Part shown: positions 31,019 through 34,370 of the stretch, piece by piece
Position numbering within the stretch: the first letter of the stretch is position 1
Layout: each line of letters begins with the position of its first letter
Source of the DNA: Deinococcus aerolatus
GTDB lineage: Bacteria; Deinococcota; Deinococci; Deinococcales; Deinococcaceae
Assembly (NCBI RefSeq): GCF_014647055.1
Contig: NZ_BMOL01000025.1
Location: forward strand, 1 to 34,370
Reading direction: 5' to 3'
Length of the DNA: 34,370 bases
Notes under the pieces: model-generated
Told to the model about the DNA's origin: nothing
The model's database searches: none
What the model saw: the letters and a program-made list of their open reading frames with translations, nothing else
Program-made: the position numbers and the translations under genes

Positions 31019-31759
31019 ATGACGATTCCCCTTCCCGCCGGCGTGGCGCTCCTGGTGCTGTGCGATGTCGCGGACGCCGGCGCGCTCACGGCCGCCGCCA
31101 TCACCCGCCAGCGCGGCCCCTGCCCCAACTGGAATGCCCTGATCACAGCGGGTCTGCTCACGTCGCTCGCCACCGTGCGCGGCGCGGTGCTGGTGCTCAG
31201 CCCCCGGGGCCACGCGTTGCTGCAGGCCCATCGTCACGGCCTCCACGACCGCGTGAGTGGCGTCGAGCGCGCGGTGGACCGCAGCTATCAACAGGACGCG
31301 CTGGCCCTGCTGCAAGACCAGGGCTACCGGGTGATCCAGCCCCACCGCCAGGGCGGGCCCCTGGGCCACGCGCGCATTGTCCGGTACACCGTTGAGGTGC
31401 CGGACGCACAGCTGGCGCAGCTGGAAGACGCCTGGCCCAGTCGCCCCCCACCCGGTCCGGGCCAGCCTTTTTACGAATCGCTAGGCCGCCCATCGGTCTA
31501 CGCCACCTGCAGCCGGGGGGGCCGGGGCCGAAAGGCCATCCAGGGGCTGATCGAGCGCGTGCACCACCGCGACATCGTCACCTGGCGGGCCCCGCTGATC
31601 GTGTTCGTGCCGGACCTGGACCCGGACCTGAGGGCCTACCTGCGGCGGCGACACGCTGCGCAGCGCACGGCGGCGCTCGACCGGCAATACGGATCAGGGC
31701 AGATGCACGACGGCCGGCCCCGGTGGGCCGAACTGGACGTGCGGGTGCTGCCGATGTAG
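31019..31759 (+). CDS. Winged-helix protein, replication-relaxation-like (uncertain)
   Basis: The 246-residue protein starts with what looks like a winged-helix domain (VALLVLCDVADAGALTAAAI, then GLLTSLATVRGAVLVLSPRGHALL). A basic middle follows, and the C-terminal part reads SVYATCSRGGRGRKAIQGLI and PLIVFVPDLDPDLRAYLRRR. This order resembles replication-relaxation-type proteins found on plasmids and integrative elements, but the usual PD-(D/E)xK residues are not evident. It is divergent from the TnpB-like/primase pair, so it may regulate that pair. Function is otherwise unknown. Confidence 0.6.
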   Translation: MTIPLPAGVALLVLCDVADAGALTAAAITRQRGPCPNWNALITAGLLTSLATVRGAVLVLSPRGHALLQAHRHGLHDRVSGVERAVDRSYQQDALALLQDQGYRVIQPHRQGGPLGHARIVRYTVEVPDAQLAQLEDAWPSRPPPGPGQPFYESLGRPSVYATCSRGGRGRKAIQGLIERVHHRDIVTWRAPLIVFVPDLDPDLRAYLRRRHAAQRTAALDRQYGSGQMHDGRPRWAELDVRVLPM

Positions 31760-31950
31760 AACTTTGGTCAACTGGAATTCGTCTGAAGCGCAGACTCCTG
31801 GACAGGCAGAGTGCGCTGACGCCGAAAAACCTCTCGAGCGCGAGCTTGTCACCTTGGAAAAGGACGGGTACAACACCGTTTACCGAAGCGAAGTGACCGT
31901 CGCTCACCGTATCGGTGCGATCCCGGCCGGACGACTGATGACACGGGGGC

Positions 31951-32037
31951 GTGAAGGTGGCCACTAATGCTGGCAATACCCGCTGCCGCGTGATTGGCAC
32001 GAACGCAGACAGCGTCGTGTTCTACGTCATCGGCTGA
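31951..32037 (+). pseudogene. Possible gene remnant (29 codons)
   Basis: The 290 bp between the winged-helix gene and the next gene hold no complete gene. Two short overlapping frames look protein-like in sequence: about 31830-31967 (REVTVAHRIGAIPAGRLMTR type, ending GREGGH) and GTG 31951 (VATNAGNTRCRVIGTNADSV, ending in VIG). Together they suggest a small gene broken by a frameshift, but chance cannot be excluded. Confidence 0.25.
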
Positions 32038-32039
32038 CC

Positions 32040-32045
32040 TAAGCT
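32040..32045 (+). promoter_or_regulatory. Leaderless-type -10 box
   Basis: TAAGCT, then 6 nt, then ATG 32052. No SD and no clear -35. Confidence 0.4.
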
Positions 32046-32051
32046 GAGTGC

Positions 32052-32507
32052 ATGTTCTTCACAGAGCACGTCGTAGACCTTGCTCAATTCGGTAGTTCCG
32101 GAGCGGCGTCCAGCCAACAACCATCCTCCCATATCGTTATGCAGCGTCAAGGTGATGAAGCGCTCATCGAGGGCCAATCGGGGGAACACCCTAACAGATC
32201 GACCTATTTTAGTTGCTTTGGCACCGAGGAAAAACTGCGTGATCTGGCAGAACTGCTGTTAAGGAAGGACGACACTGTCGTTCTGATGAGATCCGCCAAT
32301 CTACAGGGTCACTCGCACAACCGTCCGATTAAGTTTCGATGTCGGCCAGGGAGCCACAGCCTCAGGCTGCTTGATATTGAATATTCCTCTGCAACAGATT
32401 ACGTACACAAGATCACGCTGAAAGATTTGTGGGACCGGAAGTTGCCTGACAGTCAAGCGGTCGAGTACTTCGCGCGACGTCTGAACGATCTGCTCAAAGA
32501 TTTCTAG
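32052..32507 (+). CDS. Unrecognised soluble protein (151 aa), lower GC
   Basis: The frame is open from ATG 32052, behind a TANNNT box at leaderless spacing. Composition is more A+T-rich than neighbours (AGA, ATA-type and AAA codons are used freely), suggesting recent acquisition. Features are RSTYFSCFGTEEKLRDLAEL, FRCRPGSHSLRLLDIEYSSA and the end FARRLNDLLKDF. No family is recognised; there is no signal peptide, membrane segment or metal motif. Confidence 0.65.
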   Translation: MFFTEHVVDLAQFGSSGAASSQQPSSHIVMQRQGDEALIEGQSGEHPNRSTYFSCFGTEEKLRDLAELLLRKDDTVVLMRSANLQGHSHNRPIKFRCRPGSHSLRLLDIEYSSATDYVHKITLKDLWDRKLPDSQAVEYFARRLNDLLKDF

Positions 32508-32610
32508 TACAGCGTCAAGCGATTAAATCTGGGCTCGAATGGGGACACATGCGTTCCAGACGAGCTCTTTGACTCTCAAAAAATCAGTTGACCGTGCAAT
32601 CGTGCATCGG

Positions 32611-33324
32611 TCAGAGCTCGCGAAACGCGAACAGCGATTTGGTGTGACAGCGGCGGTTTGGGCGGTACGGATCTCGCTCTGACCAGTAGTCGGCGAACAG
32701 TGCCGCACCTGAGACCACGCCCGGCAGCTCGTCGTCGTCACGCAGCCGCTGCATCTCGCGGACGATGGGCCGCACCAGGCCGTGGACTGTGGTGACCCAC
32801 AGAATGTGTCGGTAGCCCTGCTGGGCGAAGCCAGTCATTTTCTCAATTTTCCTGGCGCGCGGGTAGCCGGCGTCCAGCTCCACTGCCCAGTCGTCGCCGT
32901 AGCCGGCCGGGCTCAGAATCGCCGCGTCGGGCAGGTGGCCACTCCGCCCCGCGTCGCGGCTGCCCTGCTGGCGTTCCTCAGGCTGCACCAGGTGCCACCG
33001 ATGGTCATGGGTCAGGCCAGTGAACTGCAGAATGCCGACCTCACCCACCCGCAGCCAAGCCTCAGTCAGGCCAGCCAGATGGCCGAGTTCCGCCGGCGTG
33101 TGCTGACGCAGGATCGCCTCGTCCAGGGCAACGAACGTGAGATCGTACTGGCTGGCCTGCTGGGTGGTGCGCGTGGCGACGGTGTAGGTCTGCTGCGGCA
33201 GCGTCAGAGGGCGGCTCAGTGGCATCAGGTCATGCCGCCGGAGCTGCGCGGTGGTCATCACCTGGGCGTGGCCAAGGATCTCGCGCAGGTCGCGCTGGCG
33301 GGTGGCGCCGTGGATGGGAGTCAT
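32611..33324 (-). CDS. Replication-relaxation-like protein: winged helix plus PD-(D/E)xK-like fold
   Basis: The 237-residue protein has an N-terminal winged-helix-like region (REILGHAQVMTTAQLRRHDL). The C-terminal half matches the nuclease-like core of replication-relaxation proteins: LPDAAILSP (D133), WAVELDAGYPRARKIEKM (E149, D151, K162), then YRHILWVTT. The P-D...E-L-D-x-G...K...Y...LWVT order is typical. Such proteins are encoded by plasmids, phages and integrative elements, with a role in DNA processing or replication that is poorly known. GGAGGG about 10 nt before ATG 33324 supports the start. It converges with the low-GC gene at 32052. Confidence 0.72.
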   Translation of the reverse strand: MTPIHGATRQRDLREILGHAQVMTTAQLRRHDLMPLSRPLTLPQQTYTVATRTTQQASQYDLTFVALDEAILRQHTPAELGHLAGLTEAWLRVGEVGILQFTGLTHDHRWHLVQPEERQQGSRDAGRSGHLPDAAILSPAGYGDDWAVELDAGYPRARKIEKMTGFAQQGYRHILWVTTVHGLVRPIVREMQRLRDDDELPGVVSGAALFADYWSERDPYRPNRRCHTKSLFAFREL

Positions 33325-33466
33325 GCCCCAGGGTCCCTCCAGGGGGCTTGGTCACCCGGGCGAAGGCATTGGCCCTGACGTCCGTCCCGTCAGCGCCGCT
33401 GCGCGCCGCGCTGCAGCACTCCGGAGCGTTGTGCGCCGCTGCCCTTCTTTCGGGTCTGATTATGGT

Positions 33467-33479
33467 TTTGCAGCGCAAA
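33467..33479. repeat. Small palindrome in the intergenic region
   Basis: TTTGC-AGC-GCAAA lies in the A+T-richer stretch 33455-33490 between two divergent genes. TATGGT directly before it (33461-33466) could be a -10 box. It may be an operator. The 33325-33610 gap holds no other gene. Confidence 0.4.
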
Positions 33480-33598
33480 TTCCTCATGTGTTCCAGATCG
33501 GGTTCCCTGTCGGGGGCCCGGAATGTCCAGCCCGCGCCGCTGGACAACGCAACCAGCCTGGAGCAGGGCGCAGCCGGGTGGACCGCAGACCCTCCAGC

Positions 33599-33604
33599 TA
33601 CGGT
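33599..33604 (+). promoter_or_regulatory. Leaderless-type -10 box before the HTH/coiled-coil gene
   Basis: TACGGT, then 6 nt, then ATG 33611; no SD. The hexamer is identical to the one before the gene at 31019. Confidence 0.45.
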
Positions 33605-33610
33605 CAGTGC

Positions 33611-34075
33611 ATGATTCGATCAGAACTGGCCGACGAACTCGGCGTCCCCCCAGCCTCCGTCAGCAAATGGTTGCAGTACTATTCCGGCCTCACGGGGCGG
33701 CCCATCGAGACGCGCCTCGACAGCCAGACCGTTGCCGACATGCAGCGCGCCCGCGAGCTGACGCAGGAACAACCGGGCATGCCGTTCCGTGAGGCCCTGA
33801 AGCGCGTGCTGGGACAGTACACCGAACCGGTCCCGCCGGCCAGCGTGATTGAGCTGATGGGCCGGCTCGACACGCTGGATCAGGCGCTGGCCCGCGTGGA
33901 GCAGTGTCAGGGCGAGTTGCAGGCCAATCAGGAGGCGATGACTGTCAAGCTGGAGTTGATCGCGAAATATCTCCGGAGTCATTTCACCCGACGCTCTGGC
34001 ACAGATGGTCCCGCTGAGTCAGTTCTCGCCGGCAACGAACCCATCCGCCCCCCTGAGCAGGCTCCGGATCGCTGA
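33611..34075 (+). CDS. HTH (MerR-like) protein with C-terminal coiled coil
   Basis: The 154-residue protein starts with a MerR-type helix-turn-helix (SELADELGVPPASVSKWLQY), a wing region (GRPIETRLDSQTVADMQRAR) and a helix. A heptad-rich coiled coil then spans about residues 80-125 (VIELMGRLDTLDQALARVEQ, then CQGELQANQEAMTVKLELIA). A disordered Pro/Glu-rich tail ends it. This plan is like KfrA-type plasmid proteins and small partition or regulator proteins of mobile elements. The start is supported by the leaderless -10 box. Its target is unknown; its neighbourhood (replication-relaxation-like genes) suggests a maintenance role. Confidence 0.72.
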   Translation: MIRSELADELGVPPASVSKWLQYYSGLTGRPIETRLDSQTVADMQRARELTQEQPGMPFREALKRVLGQYTEPVPPASVIELMGRLDTLDQALARVEQCQGELQANQEAMTVKLELIAKYLRSHFTRRSGTDGPAESVLAGNEPIRPPEQAPDR

Positions 34076-34233
34076 GCAAATCGTCCGCTCGCGCCTCCCG
34101 GACAGCGAGGAGGGAACGGGCGTCCTTGGCGGCCCGTTCACCGGAAGTCAGACCCCGGCGATAAATTCGGTTAACCATCCGAGTGCCAGTTCTGGATACA
34201 CCTCAGACGCTGGCCTGTGAGGCCACTGCACGA

Positions 34234-34259
34234 GGGGGCCGTCCCGCGGGACGGCCCCC
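34234..34259. terminator. Strong palindromic terminator-like hairpin
   Basis: GGGGGCCGTCCC (34234-34245) and GGGACGGCCCCC (34248-34259) form a 12-bp perfect stem with only a GC centre. It lies between the forward HTH gene and the end of a reverse-strand gene. There is no T run, so it is either a U-independent terminator or a protein-binding palindrome. Confidence 0.6.
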
Positions 34260-34279
34260 CCACTGCTCCGCTTCAGGAG

Positions 34280-34370
34280 TCAGCGCCCCACCATCACCGT
34301 CCCGGTCACCTGCGCCTCATTGCCCGCCAGATCTGCGGCCACCACGGTCACCTCGTGCGTCCCCTGCGGC
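34280..34370 (-). CDS. C-terminal end of an Ig-like-domain surface/secreted protein (partial)
   Basis: The last 29 residues of a gene entering from the window edge read PQGTHEVTVVAADLAGNEAQ, then VTGTVMVGR, to a TGA. V-x-V-x-A-x-D-x-A-G-N-x-A-x-x-x-x-x-V-x-V is the closing strand pattern of bacterial Ig-like/cadherin-like repeats in secreted or surface proteins, for example after proteases. The rest is outside the window. It may mark the return to ordinary chromosome or belong to the element; the sequence does not decide. Confidence 0.72.
   Translation of the reverse strand, partial: PQGTHEVTVVAADLAGNEAQVTGTVMVGR

Noticed and set aside
31694..31967. Small genes on either strand between the winged-helix gene and the 32052 gene
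   Set aside because: Short frames without ribosome-binding sites; only a possible broken remnant is noted at low confidence.
34234..34259. Right-hand attachment site of the element
   Set aside because: The palindrome shares nothing with the 45-bp tRNA-derived core at 9778-9822; no copy of that core was found near the window end.

Overview
The window looks like a piece of a high-GC bacterial chromosome, most probably a Deinococcus or close relative. This is inference from three things: GC-rich codon use throughout, a release-factor-2 gene with the classic in-frame UGA frameshift, and several genes with a TANNNT -10 box 5-7 nt before the start codon, the leaderless layout well known in Deinococcus. 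No rRNA or complete marker gene is present to fix the species.

Positions 1-9735 are ordinary chromosome. Forward-strand genes are prfB, a Ser/Thr protein kinase, and a two-gene disulfide-reduction unit (exported thioredoxin-like protein plus CcdA/DsbD-type membrane protein). Reverse-strand genes are a cyclophilin-type isomerase, a three-gene operon (erythromycin-esterase-family secreted protein, small membrane protein, XRE regulator) behind a promoter lying inside an inverted repeat, an M29 aminopeptidase, trmL and ispF.

At 9778-9822 lies the 3' part of a tRNA-Arg(CCU) gene, cut exactly at the anticodon loop and lacking its 5' half. This is the expected scar of tRNA-targeted integration. Everything to its right looks like an integrated accessory element. 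No integrase and no intact tRNA is seen, so the far end is probably outside the window. The left part of the element has CGTGACA-type repeats, three consecutive hairpins, an excisionase-like HTH protein and a large primase-helicase.

Positions 14493-26182 form a defence block. A toxin/antitoxin-like or controller pair is transcribed away from a restriction-modification operon across a shared promoter full of palindromes. The operon has a half-length specificity subunit, a divergent methylase-like protein with altered motifs, then a full Type I system: hsdM, a small unknown gene, a one-chain GmrSD-like (DUF262 plus His-His nuclease) protein, hsdS, the decayed start of a Schlafen/AlbA_2-type gene, and hsdR. 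It would be expected to restrict unmodified DNA (HsdRMS) and perhaps modified DNA (GmrSD-like).

Positions 26269-34075 hold an orphan MbcA/ParS/Xre antitoxin, three unrecognised genes bracketed by two near-identical 29-bp dyad sites, and a tightly coupled pair in which a TnpB-like RuvC nuclease overlaps an archaeo-eukaryotic-type primase. After these come two winged-helix/replication-relaxation-like proteins, an unrecognised low-GC gene and an HTH/coiled-coil protein. A strong palindromic terminator and the tail of an Ig-like-domain protein close the window.

The most unusual items are the RuvC-nuclease/primase pair, the half-HsdS plus altered methylase ahead of a full Type I operon, and the decayed Schlafen-like gene.
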